Shown: positions 47,931 to 60,986 of the stretch, piece after piece
Layout of the letters: each line of letters starts with the position of its first letter
Position numbering within the stretch: position 1 is the stretch's first letter
Assembly: GCF_000189635.1 (NCBI RefSeq)
Contig: NW_002476163.1
Span: forward strand, 682,001 to 746,000
Direction: 5' to 3'
Origin: Tetrahymena thermophila SB210
Taxonomy: Eukaryota; Ciliophora; Oligohymenophorea; Hymenostomatida; Tetrahymenidae
DNA length: 64,000 nucleotides
Translations under genes and position numbers: made by a program
Notes under the pieces: model-generated
The model's input: only the letters and a program-made list of their open reading frames with translations
Told to the model about the DNA's origin: nothing
The model's database searches: none

Positions 47931-50900
47931 TCACTCGTCTTCCATACTTCCATTAGCACCTCTACGTTTTACATTCAAAGTGAATTGTTTTCCCTATTTT
48001 TAAAATTAAATATTAGAATTTTTGTTTAAATAAATTAATTTTTTTTATTTACTGTATCACAGCCAAGATAAGAATCACACATTAAAATTATTCTTAGTTC
48101 ATGAGAACCAGCTTCAGGTACATCAAATTAGAAGTCAACATCTGCCTTTTACTTAAAACCAAGCTTTTTTATGCAACGAAGTATATTTTTATTGGTATCT
48201 GCAACCATTACCCACCACAATTCTTCTTTTTACTAATTTTATTTTTGAAATAAGTAAATACTACAAATTAGAATACCAAATAAATTACCTTGGGATAGTA
48301 AGGTGCAACAACAAAATCAGTATAATCTTCACCTTCTCTTGTGATTGATATTTTCATATTAACCTTATCATCTCCTTCATAAATGCTATTTACATTCTAA
48401 ATGCTATATGTAAAGTTAATATCAGGATATCTGTTTGCTGCATTAGCAATTTCTTCGATTTCTGATTCAGAGAATTTAAACTATTCGAAAACTTAATCTC
48501 TAGCTTCATCATTATTAAGAAGATCATTAATTGATTTGACATCAAGATCTGCTAGAGCTTTAACTATTTTCTCGTTAAAGTGAGGAAGTTATAAAAGTGG
48601 AGAGCTATCAGTCCAGACTGCTTGCACTATCATATGAGAGAATCTCATTGCTTTTATAGCCTAATTAAATTCATCAATATAAGCTAATAATAAAATTTTA
48701 TATAATTTACCTCTTTTGGTAAGCCATTTGAGTTTATAACTTCAATTAATCCGTGTGTTAAGTTAACTGCCTTGTCTAAAACTAGCTTTTAGTCATAAGA
48801 GAAATCTGCAGAAAGGTTCAAGCGTGAGAAATAAGCTTAAAGTAAAATATATGCTTTCACATTTGGATCATTGAAAACTTCAATGCTACTATCTACAGGA
48901 TACATAATTTATTGATTCAATTACTTTAATAGGTTTTCTTCTTAGTGACGAACAGGGATATCCAAGAATTCATTTGCAGAGCAGATGATGTTAATCAAAT
49001 GCTTTGTTGATTAGTCTAAGAATGTAAAAGAAAAAAAATAAGAAATAAAAATTAAATTACAAAGTAAAATTACCTGGCTTTATTCTCTCATTAAACATTT
49101 ATATTGTTTATACATCAATATAGTAATATCCTGCAATAGAACCTAAACTTAAAAGAGCTAAATTGTGCTATTCTAATTCTTTAACACACTTATATTCTAT
49201 TAAATATTCAATAGCTTTTTCAAATAGATCACACAAGAAATCATTAATGGCAGGTCCTGAAACTTCTCTGAGTCCATAGAAGTAAGGATTTTAAGATAAT
49301 CTTCTATACATAAATGTCCAAGTGCTCCAGTCAATACAAGCTGGTAAAGAAGTAATTCTTTCAGCATAAATTTCACCACAAATGTGATTAGTTATGTTTT
49401 CTGATAAGATTGATTCTACAGGGAAAGGTTCAAATAAGAATTTCTTATAATATTCTTTCTTTGGAGAATGGCAAAAGACTAAACACTTAGCTGCTTAAGC
49501 GTTTTGTGCACTTGCGTTTTTACTCTTAGCATAAGCTATTTTTTTGAAGTATAAAAAATTAATTTAAATCCAAATAAAATGAAATTTACCTATCATTTAA
49601 AGCATATCAGGAATGGTATAATCAATATATCTCTTTTCACGACCATCATATCTTTGATTGTCAAGGATGATAACAACTTAAGAGTGAAGATTGAGCTCCC
49701 AGCATAATTTGTATGTTGAGATTAGAACTTAAATAGCTCCAGATTAGTATAGTGACTCAACAACTTCTCTTTCCTATTCACTCATACCTTCATAGATAAA
49801 TCCGACACCATATTTTAATGATTATCTCAAAGAGAGATCTCTTAATGACTCGACTATTTCTTAAATACTATCATATGGAACCTTCAAGAATTTCTAAGGA
49901 TTATTGTCACCTGCGGCTAAAGTTTACAAATCAATAGCAGTGATTTTAGCTTACTTTCTATCAGAAACAAAAATTATGCCTTACTATTGAGGTGATTTTA
50001 AGAATAATTTGAGACCTTTGAATAAATTAATTAAATTAATTTTGCTTGTCCAAAATAAAGAATAAATTAATTACCTTAATACATGTGCTTTTGCATAGAA
50101 ATTAAACGAGCCTTTCTGTGATGCTATTCAAAACCAGTAATATGTAAATCTACAGGGTAAGGTCTAACATCAGGACTGAAATTAAAGGTATTGCTAGGAT
50201 TAGCACCAATCCATGATGCCATTTCTTTATAGTCAGCTACAGAAGTAGCCAAACCAATAATTTGAAAATTATGATTAACTTCTTTCTTGCCTTCTTATTT
50301 GCCTTCTGATTTAGAAGAAAGCAATGAAGAGAACTATCTCATACGAGAAACAATAACTTCATAAGTTGAATTACATTCATTAAGCATATGGAGTTCGTCA
50401 GCAATGAAAAGTTTTATATTTTTGTTAATGATTTATTGTGTTTTTTTCCATTTTCTAGTGTTTATATCCCAGTTTTCAGGTGTAGATATAATAATATCAT
50501 ACTTGGTAAAAATTTGGTTGTCTGTTTTAGTTTAACCAGTCAATATGGCAACCTTTTTGCCAAGATGCTTAAAAGCCTTAGAAAATAGTTTGTACATATT
50601 TTGGCAAATAGATTCAAAAGGTGCCACATAAATTACTTTTTTATTTTCATAGTATGTTTTAAAAATTCTTAGCATAGCAACAATAATGCAAGCTGTTTTT
50701 CCTGAGCCAGTAGGAGCTCCAAGGAATATATTTTCAGATTGACTGTAAAATTGATTCAAAACTTATGTTTATATTTTGTTGAAGGTAGTAATTCCTATTT
50801 ATATTTATTAAAAAAATTAAAATTGTCATTTAAAGAAAAAAATATTAGTTCAAAATTGATTTCTTAAATGAATGAATCAATAATATACCTAATTCTTTTA

Positions 50901-53900
50901 GAACAGCCTCTCCTTCAGGGAATCTTAATTCTGATGTGGGTACTAACTAGAATTCTAACAATTTAGTAGGAGCACTGAATTACTCAGGGAGGATTAAATC
51001 TTTAAAGAAAAGAGGTTCAATAGTCTCACACTAAATCCATCTGTCAGAAATAACTTTGATATAGTATACAGGATGCAAGTTTTCAAATAGACTTACAATA
51101 AATTAGAAAACGTAGGGACTTTGTTCGTCTTCGGATCTTTTTGCACATAATTTGTGCTTCTTTGCAGTGAAATATTCATGGTAAAGTAATTCCTCTTCAT
51201 CACAGTCAGTTACCAATATCCAAAATGGCTCTGAATCACCATGGAAAGAGTCTTCCCACTAGAAATCTCCTTTATCGATAGTAATAGTAACTTGTAAACA
51301 ACTTCTTGTGATAGGAATCTTATCTACAGTTATTTTAAGTTCTGGCATCATACGAATTCTATTTTTAAGAATGGCACCAAGCTTATTATTTTTAGTATCA
51401 CCTGTTTTCAAAAGTTCCATTAATTATTATTCATTCATGGCTTTTAGACGATTAAATGTCATTTATTCTATTTTTTCTATTTTTCTGAAAATAGATTCAC
51501 CAATTTTACCGAATTTCTTATTGCTTGATTATCTAAACTATCTGATAGGTGTCATGCAGCTCCACATTTACTTATCAATCATTTTACAAAGATTTAATGC
51601 ATTTTCAGCAACATAAGCCCATCCTCTCTTTAATGAAATCTCAAATATAGCTCTCATAATACGTCCAGCACTTTATGTAACAAAAATCATATCAGCATTC
51701 AATGCATATCCTTCCATAGGTAATTTACCAATGTAAGCCTTTTATATATTCAATATTTTTTTTAGAATGAGATATTTAGAAAATCTATTTATTGGAAAGA
51801 ATGAGTGAATATAATTTGTTTAATTAAATTACCTATAAAAGAACATTTATTTTAGAAGAAGGTTCTTCTATAGAACCCTTAACAGGTATAGGTACACTTT
51901 CCATGAGACGAGAGAGTTCAGCTTTTTCTTCTTCTCTAATAGGAATGTATTTAAATTCATTAGAAAGAGAGAAAACCTTAAGTAACTCAATAACACCCAT
52001 ATTTTGCTTTAAGTGCTTATTATAGATTTCCATCGAAGGGTATTTGATATAATAGTGAGATGAAATCTTACCTAATGAAGTCGATTAGAAAATACCGGTT
52101 TTCTTATCGTATTTTATAAGTCCATATTTATCCAGTAAAGTAGCTGCTGAATGAATCAAATTAGCTCTATGCTTTACTAGGAGTCTATCATTTTCATATT
52201 CTTCATCTGAAATATGATAAACCTTAGGGCTTCTCAACATTCTAATATATAAATATGTATAACCAAGCCAATCAACAGCTTCTTTAATGTTAGACACTGT
52301 TCCTAATACAATTTCAGCGTTCAATTAATCAGGGAGTTAACTAATGAATTAGGATTCAATAGGTAGTTATTGATTAAGTAAACTCAAATAGTAATTTTTT
52401 TCCTAAAAAGAGGTAATAACAATACTTTCTCCCCTTAGATCAAAGCCAGGTCTACCAGCTCTACCAACCATCTTATATTTACAAAAAAAGTTTACTTAAT
52501 AATTGTTTGGGTAATTTAAGATTTATTTAAAAAGAAAATTTTTAAAGAAATAAATCAGCTATTTACCTAGATCATATCTTGAGGGCTCAATTCAGTCCAT
52601 TTACCAAGTTCAGGAGAATAAACTTAAGTACCTTTTATGATAACACAAGAAGCAGGCATATTAACACCCCAAGCTAAAGTGGCTGTGCAAACTAAAACTT
52701 TAATTGTCTTTTAATAACGATTTTAGAAGAATAAATTTTCTACAATATCCCTATCATCTCTACTTAAACCAGCATGATGGACTGCAAATCCCTAGACAAT
52801 CATTTCCTTCAAATCTTTATTTTAGATATTTTCAGCAGCTTTCTTTAAAATTTCTTCTGCATTTGACCCTTCTCTTAAAATTAAAATAAATTTAATATAA
52901 AATTTTTAATACATTAACTAATAAATTTATTTACTCTACAAATTTATTTAATTCGTTCATTTGGTAAGCCTATTGACGTAAAAAATTTGCAGTTTTAACA
53001 GTATCCCTTCTTGAGTGAACAAAAATGAATAAAGGTTGATCCTTAGAAGCTCTTTACTCAACTTTCTAGTACAAGATTTCATTTGTTAAAAGCATTCTTT
53101 TAGCTGCCTTCTTTTCAGAAATACCAATAAATGATTGTTAAAGAGGGACAGGACGATAGGTATGATCAAAAAAGAACATACCACCAGTATTTTCTTTTTT
53201 ATTCAAAGGCTTTACTCTCAAGAAATTCTAAACATCAGCAAAATTTGGAAGAGTTGCAGATAAACCAACTATTCTAACATTTTCCTATTTATTTAATAAT
53301 TTTAATAATTATAACTTATCTTTTATAAATAAAATAAATTACCTAGGTCTATTCAGTCATTCTTATAGTTCTTGCAACTAAAGCTTCAAGGACTGGACCT
53401 CTTTAATCATGCAATAAATGAATTTCATCAATAATCAAAAGTCTAACAAGCTCTGTATAAGTTCTGTCTCCTGCCTTTCTAGTGATAATATCCCATTTTT
53501 CAGGTGTAGCGATAATCAATTAAGTTGAATCGATTTGTTCTTTAGACAATTAACTATCACCTGTAAGTTCTCTTACAGTAATGCCGTAATATTCTATTTA
53601 GTGAAAAAATATTTTAATAAATTCAGATTAAAAATATTTATGAAAGGAAATTTTTAAATATTTTAAAATTAATTAAATTAAGAATAATTAATTACTAAGT
53701 CTCTATGTGAATGTTAAAACCATTTCACCAACCAAGGCTTTCATTGGTGCCAAATAAACAATTTTAAATTTGTTTAAATTCACAACTCCTCTACGGTCAA
53801 TATATTTGCCTATGACGTTAAGAATCGCAAGCAAGGCAATATTTGTTTTACCAGCTCCAGTAGGTGCACAAACCAGCATATTTTCAGTTCTGTTAAAAGC

Positions 53901-56027
53901 ACAATCAAACACGGCTGATTAAATTGGATTGAATTCTTTTATATTAACTTCTTTATCTACGAAAGGCTTTTGGGCCCATTCAGGTAATGCTGTAACTTAT
54001 TTTAATTCTGCGTTTATCTGATTATTTTACAAGAAACTATTAGATGAAAATGAATTAAATAAATAATTTACTTTGATTTAAGTTGCATTTATAATTGTCT
54101 CTTCGTATCCTTTATAAGAACAATTAGTGGCTCTTTCTGGAGCAGTGAATTGCTAAGTGCTCATGAAGTGAGAACCTTCTTAGAAAACTAAACTTTCTAA
54201 GTCAAGTATTTTCTTACTGATTTTATTGAATTCCTTAAAATTTTGAAAAGAAATTAATTTGATGGAAAAATAGTTGAAACTAATTGAATTACTTCATCTG
54301 TAATCTTGTTTGCAGTAATAAGCTCTTCAATATCCATTTCTTTACCCTTAAGATTAGCCATCTTGCTCTTAGAGTCAAATTTATTTAAATGATCTGATTT
54401 ATATTTTTTATCAATATTTTGTAATTATTCCCATACTCTTTCTCCTGCTTCTGTTGATCTCATTTACTCAATGATTTAATCTTTTTCCTATTACTTTTCA
54501 GCTCTCTAAAGCAAAGTGCAAAAGTAAATTTTGTGTCTGTTTTAATATTAAAGAAAATATTTAGTTTATAAATAAAAGTTTCTAAATAGAGGTTTACCTA
54601 TTTTTTTCAAGCAAAGAAATTAAATCAAACTAATCATAACCTAATATCTTAATTAATTGACTTTGACAAATAATATTATTTTGTTCATTAAGCACAGACA
54701 ATATTTCTTTATCTTTTTTCTAAGCTTACATGGGGTCGTTATAAATCTATTCATAGTAAATTTTCAAAAGGTAAATAGATTGTTTACATTTAAATTAAAT
54801 ATTATTTTATTACATCATTTAATTTGGTTTAAAGCCAATATGCATCAATAGCTCTAACATCAATATTGTTAGGATCATTCTTTTCATTTTGATTGCTAAA
54901 GTTGTCTCCCTGTATTTCATCAAAATAAATATTAAAAGGGCTTAATTAAAACGTAATTAAAAAAATATTTACATTAAGAGCTTTAATCTATTAATTTTAT
55001 TCCTAATCTTCATCTTCTTAGTCACTTTCTTCATCAATATCTTGCTAATCTTAAACTTAAGCTTAGATTTAATCATCATCATTATCATCTTCATCATCTT
55101 CTTCATCAATACCCATATCTTGATCTTCATCATTGCCATACTTTTATTCATTTTATTCATAAGATTAATTGTAATCATTGATTTGCATTGCAGTAGTTAA
55201 TAAGGAATCAAATATTTCTTAAGGAATTTCAGTCTAGATAAGCTAATCAATTTCTTTTTTTTTCTCCTTATCTCTCTAATTATCATTTTTCAAGGTAGCA
55301 AGAATATTATCTGTTACACTTATGAGAACATCTCTTGGCTAATCTGTTAAAATTTTGTTAACTTTGCTTAAGATACTCTCGTACAATATCCTGTTTTCGT
55401 TAGTTTTAGGCTATAGAGATTTATATAAAGATGAAAAATTAATATAAAAATCAAATACATGTCTTAATTTATAAAAATAAATAATAAATAAATAAACATG
55501 CATATAAATAAATAGATAACGAGAATATTTTTTTGTATAAATCTTACCTTATATAAAATTGAAGGGTCAATTTCAGCATTCAAAATATCTTTCTTTTCAA
55601 TTTTCTATTTTTTTAAATTGAAAAAATATTTTAATTTAACTTGCTAATTTAGTTAATAATTTTGATCAAAATTTACTATTTTAGTTTTCTTTTTAGGTTA
55701 AACTAAATTGTCTGCTTTCTTTTTTTTGAGCTTTGAGTCTTCATTCTTTTTCATCATATCTAAAATCTTTTTAGGATTTTATCTGACAGCATATTCACCC
55801 ATCTTCAATGAATCTAAATGACCTACTAATGAAATAGGCTCACCAGTATTCTCATCTCCTCTTTATCTTTCTCCTTAAATAACTTCATTTGCTTGCTTTT
55901 TAATACGGAAATAATGTTAATTGCATATTCATTTTCAGAATATATCTTAGATTTGATATTTTTTTTATGATAATGTAAATATATTTACTGTGTTGAATTG
56001 ATCAATAACCTAACGCTAATCGGCCAT
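47931..56027 (-). CDS. BRR2: Brr2 (U5 snRNP 200-kDa) spliceosomal RNA helicase
   Basis: Ski2-like helicase that unwinds U4/U6 during spliceosome activation, in the nucleus. Begins MADQRQVIDQFNT and, after the first intron (55896-55988), has the Brr2 N-terminal signature [20 protein letters not shown]. An acidic stretch near 54990-55160 follows. Cassette 1: Walker [18 protein letters not shown] (about 53825-53880), DEIHLLHD (about 53400-53430), and the winged-helix/Sec63 block [10 protein letters not shown]...[18 protein letters not shown] (52200-52325). Cassette 2: Walker [21 protein letters not shown] (about 50665-50725), DELH (about 50385-50400), second Sec63 block to the end [14 protein letters not shown]. 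Many short introns (I estimate 15-20); not all boundaries were fixed. TGA at 47931-47933. Both cassettes keep P-loop and DExH, so neither is obviously dead. Start chosen because MADQ plus the spliced second exon aligns with Brr2 N-termini. Confidence 0.93.
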
Positions 56028-56757
56028 ATCTTAAATTTTTCTATTCTAGTTTTTATATTATCTTAATTTATATTTTAGTGCAGAAGTAGGTAAAACTAAA
56101 TATTGAATGTGATTTATATATAGACTCTTCTTTCTTCTTTTAGCTAAGATATAAACAAATTCTTTACTTATTTTATTTAATATCAAATGCAAAGCAATTT
56201 AACTTTATTTATTTTTAATTTCCCTTTTCAAACAAACTAAGTATTCAATCAGAAAGAGACAAAGAAAGACAGACAGACACAGCGAAATGTAAAAATCACA
56301 ATATAATGAATCTCTATGTATTGTCTAGCTAATAAAATTATCAATCTTCAAAATATATAAGATACGCATTTATTTAAATCGTTATTTATTATTATTATTA
56401 TTAAATAAATTAATAAATATTTTGTGTCTATGAATTTTCAAATAAATTGTACTCACTGATAAATAATATAAACTTTTTTTCAATAAAAAAATCAATGCAA
56501 TTTTTTGTTGAAAAATTATTTTAATAAGAAATTGACGAGTTAAATGAAAATAAATAAGAATTGAAATAAAATAAAATATTAAATTGAGCTTTTGTCTATT
56601 GGTTTTTATACATTTTATATAAATAAATATACATTTAATATTAAGAAATAAATTTAATTATTTATATAAATAAAATGATCACTTTATATTTAACTTAATT
56701 AATAAAATTTTGATAAAAATAAATTGATTAATTAATTGTTGATATATTATTTACTAC
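56028..56757. other. Intergenic, about 730 bp
   Basis: Between the Brr2 start and the 3' end of the upstream K+ channel gene, both leftward. AT-rich; must hold the Brr2 promoter. Nothing else seen. Confidence 0.5.
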
Positions 56758-57751
56758 TCATTCATCTAAATTCGAAGATAATGTACATGAATTTAATTAG
56801 CTATTGTGTGATTTGAAAAATTGATAAAGATCTATTTTGCTATTTTCTTGATTATTTGCTAAATTATAATCAAATTAAGCTTATATGATTCTATTTTAAT
56901 TAGCTGCAGAGATGATATCTGAAATAGAATTTATTTTTTTATTATCTTAAAATTAACATGTTATTATTTATTTGTTAATTGGTATAAATCTGTTGCTACT
57001 GTTGGGTATAGCATTGGTCTGCTCATCAAAACATATTGAAATATCTATTTGATTTGTTTAAATATCAGATTTCTCAGATTTATCAATCATCCCACGATAT
57101 GATTAATTAATAGATGTATTTTCTATTTATGGTTATTTTTGGCTGTACCATGACTTTTCCTTTATAATTTTTTAGGGGAGAGCTTACTAGCTTATATGTA
57201 ATTAATTTAAAACACTTTTTTTAATTTTTAATTATTTTCTCCTCTTCTTCTTTAAAATAATCTTTAATTTAATTTAGTTTTGATAATATTCTAAAAGTTA
57301 AATAGATTTATCGTTTATTCTTTTTATTACTTTATCTATATTATTGTGTACAAGAAATTTTTTGAAGATATGGTAAGAGTCAAAACTATTTTCAATCAAA
57401 TATAAGTCACTTTCGTTAAGATTTTAGTTTTAAAGTTGTTGTTAATTATTATTTACAAAATTTTATTGTTGTAACTAAATAAATTTACTAAATTCTAAAA
57501 ACTTTTTTTCATAGCTAGAAATCTATTATTTTTAACCGAATTAGATATTTCTGTTACTTCTAATTTAATCTTGGCTTTATCCTATAGTTTGAAATTAAGG
57601 TGGATAATCTGTAAGTATGATTTAGCTGTTTGAATTTTACTAAATTAAATTGCTATTTATATTTGACTACTAATTGCTATAATTTTTATTTATATTTGCT
57701 AAATTTTGCTAATCTTGAATAAAAGTATAACTATTGCTATTATTATTGTTA

Positions 57752-57786
<35 letters not shown>

Positions 57787-60700
57787 TAATATAAACGTGC
57801 TTTTTCTTTTTCTTAAAGTGGTATTTTTTCTTGATGCCATTCTTCGAAATTATTTTACATCTTAATTATTTTAAGAAGCATCATTATAAGGATCTTAATT
57901 TTGGTAATTATCTTCTAAATTTTATTACTACTATTAATGCTTCTAAATTTCATAAAAAGGATATTATGGTCCTTTTATTCTTTGTTCAATCAGAGTATCA
58001 ATTCTTTAAAAAAAATATTTTATCATATTATCATTTTATTTTTTCATATCTTCAAAGTCTTTTGTTGAAGTTTATTCTTATTGAACTCTATTCAATAGTA
58101 AAAAAAATTTAACATAAAATAATCATTAATATTTATTTAAAATAATTTTGTAAAATACATATTTATTCATTAAATTTAATATGATATGTATATATATTTA
58201 ATTTTTATTTTTTTTCCTAAATTAAAGAATTTAAATTTTAATTTTTAAATATGTGAAGTAATTAACAATAAGATTCCTTATTAAAATGTTTTGAAAAATA
58301 AGGTAAAATATTTATTTACGATGCTCGTTTTCTGATATCTTCATTTGATGAAATTTCTTATGTCTCTATACTAGTTTGTTTACTGTATTTTAACTTACTA
58401 GGTACTTAAGAAACTCCAGGTTTCAAAGGTGACAAACTAATCGAAAATTCAGGATTTTGATTTAATATTGTTTTTCTTTTTTAGTCACTACGTTCTTATC
58501 TGATATTATATTAACTATCTTACCTAGTAGTAGGAAAAAGACTATCTAATTGCCTATATTCCTCTTTTTAATTTATTTTATTTCTAATTTCAGCTTAGCT
58601 GTTATCTTCATTTAGATCATTAAAACTTAAAGAATCCAAAAAATCAAATTTTGATATCTAATTCATTTATAGATAATAAAACGCATGGCTTTTGAATTGG
58701 CATTCTCTAATAAAGCATGGATCTCTGGCTTGTTTAGATTCAAGAAATTTATTTTTTAGCATTAACTTATATTTATCACATTTATATTACAATAGAGGGC
58801 AATTTACTACACTGTGATGCAAACTTTAGCAAGAATAGCACTTTATACCACAATTTTGTAATATACCAGTCATCTAATAAACATGGTTGATTTGAACTAG
58901 AGTCTCATAATCTTATGGAAATTGTTTAATTAAATTTAAAAAATCCTCTCTTTTTATGCTCAACAACTTGGTAAAATCAGTTGTAATTACTGTTGCATTT
59001 CTTGGCTGGCCTGTAAAAAATCTTATTTACCCAAAATACTGTCCTTCTTTTAGTAAAATAAACTCCTTATCTTTTTCAGAATATTTTAAGTTTTAACCAT
59101 ACTACCTTAATTATTAATTAATTCAAAAATATTTATAATTTAAAAATAAAATTTTTAATTAAATTTCATTACTGTTAGCTATGAGCTAAATTATATTCAA
59201 AAATTACTTTTAGTGAACCTTTTTTGATAAAATATATAGACCCATCGTCGTCATCGCTATTCTATTAAATTATTTTCTAATCTGGAATTAGTGTGCTTTC
59301 TTTAATTAAAGATGCAAGACGCAATATTAAACTTTGAGAAAAGTTATTTGAAAATATACTTGTGTCTCTCAAAACTAACCGATTGGCTTCCTGTTTCATC
59401 TAAAATCTTAAATCTTCAGAAAGTTAACCTATTATTTCTTTCTCTTGTTTCTCATAATTTTCTTTTATCTGGGACCAATAGTACTCTAGGTATTATCTTA
59501 TCTAATACTGAAAGTGTGAAGAAATTTAATGTTAATTCATGTACCTGTTAATAATATACATATTTCCTTCCTTTTATTTCTATTCTTTGCCAAATTATTC
59601 AAATATAACACCTATTTAATTTATACTGTAAGCAAATAAACCACAAGCTATAATCATAGTGAAAATGCAAAGAACCATTTCTGTTTCATTAACTGCATAG
59701 ATATCACCATAACCCACGGTAATCATAGTCACTGTGGAAAAATAATAAGCAGCTATATACTAAGATCCCCAGCCTCCATGTTTCAGAATTTCTACTTAAT
59801 CCATCCATGTTTTTGTGATAGAATTCCATCTAGAAAGACTAGCTTTTTCCCAATATGCCACTTGTACCCAAACACAAGCAAAATAATGTGAAACTAGCAA
59901 AATATTTTTTATTAGCTTGATAAGCTGAATAAAGTTCATATTTATTGGAGATATTTCTACTATTTCAAAAAGCAACCTCTCTATTTATAAAATTGATCTT
60001 AGCTTAAAAAAGTAAAGTATCATAATCCAAGAATTTTATTCATCATCAAACCAATAGCAAAAAAGAACTGAAAAATCAGCAATTATCCCGTCAAGCAAAT
60101 GTTCCATTAAATATTTTTTAATTATTTCAGGTCTACGCATAATAACTTCTCCTTTTTAAAAATATCCTGTATTCATCTTAATAAAGTGATCCAAAACCAT
60201 AAAAAAGAATATTAATTTTGTTCCAAATTTACTAATTATATCATAAAATGTTACTGAAAATACTAATTAAATAGGTAGAATTATTAAGATTATATTGATT
60301 GATATGAGTTAAATCAAGTACCAAAGCTAACAAAACTTATTAGCAGGATGAAAAATTGGTATTTTTTTTACCACATTAAAAATAAATTTTATAAATTAAT
60401 TTGCTTCTACTTTTTTTGAGAAAACATTTGAATTCTTATTATTTATTAAGCTATTTTCAGATTGTTGATATCTTTCATTTTTCCTATTTTCATCAGCTAC
60501 ATAAGCCGCAGAATCTCCTATCCATTTTAAATGATTTATATTGAGTTACTTTAGCATTTTGCTTGGTAAAAACTTTAATATCTACTTCATTCTTACCTTT
60601 AATTGCATTCTTTTAAGGATATTCTCTTAGTTAAATAAAAAATTATCACTGAAATAATTTTAGCATATGGCTTGCAGGCCTGTATTAAGTTCTTATGTTT

Positions 60701-60986
60701 ATTATTTACTATTTTGTTGATATAGGTTATCATTATTATCACTAAAACCTGAATTATTTCTAGATTTGAAGTTTGAACTATCCTAAACGTTCTATTAGAA
60801 TTATGAAAATACAAGACTCTCATTATGATGTGATGAAATTTTTGAATTTATCTAACTTAAACCGAAGTGCTATATTTTACTTGATACTTAATTTTTCTCA
60901 ATCTGCAAAATATTTTTATTTAAATTGTCAAAAATAGAAGAACGATCTTGAGAAGGGTGATCTTCTAATGTAGTTTATTTAATCAT
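56758..60986 (-). CDS. Voltage-gated-type K+ channel with cyclic-nucleotide-binding domain, 1309 aa
   Basis: Six-helix cation channel of the CNG/HCN/KCNH superfamily, probably in ciliary or plasma membrane. Three exons 59173-60986, 58320-59105, 56758-58087; introns 59106-59172 and 58088-58319, both phase 2; 3930 nt in frame. Membrane core from about residue 210; the pore reads FSTVTMITVGYGDIYA (59700-59745) with a canonical K+ filter VGYGD. The presumed S4 (FFKLRSILQIERLLFEI) has few spaced positive charges, so voltage sensing may be weak. A C-linker (NRYMNQHQI, QYLEYYWSQI) precedes the nucleotide-binding barrel (FKKGSL-like FIKKGSLKV, EGQYFGQIRFFTGQPRNATV). A Cys/His-containing stretch (YSCQSLHHSVVNC) follows. 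The tail is long and disordered, with a run of 14 Asn from an AAT repeat. Ends TLSSNLDE and TGA at 56758. Confidence 0.92.
57738..57786. repeat. ATT/AAT trinucleotide repeat
   Basis: About 16 near-perfect triplets inside the K+ channel gene, encoding the poly-Asn run (AAT/AAC) on the minus strand. Likely length-variable. Confidence 0.9.

Noticed and set aside
54969..55178. Met/Lys-rich minus-strand frame
   Set aside because: Right strand but wrong frame: the Brr2 acidic linker read in another phase.
57831..58112. Plus-strand frame of about 93 codons rich in Phe/Leu/Ile
   Set aside because: Antisense of the third exon of the K+ channel gene, whose phase and stop are consistent.
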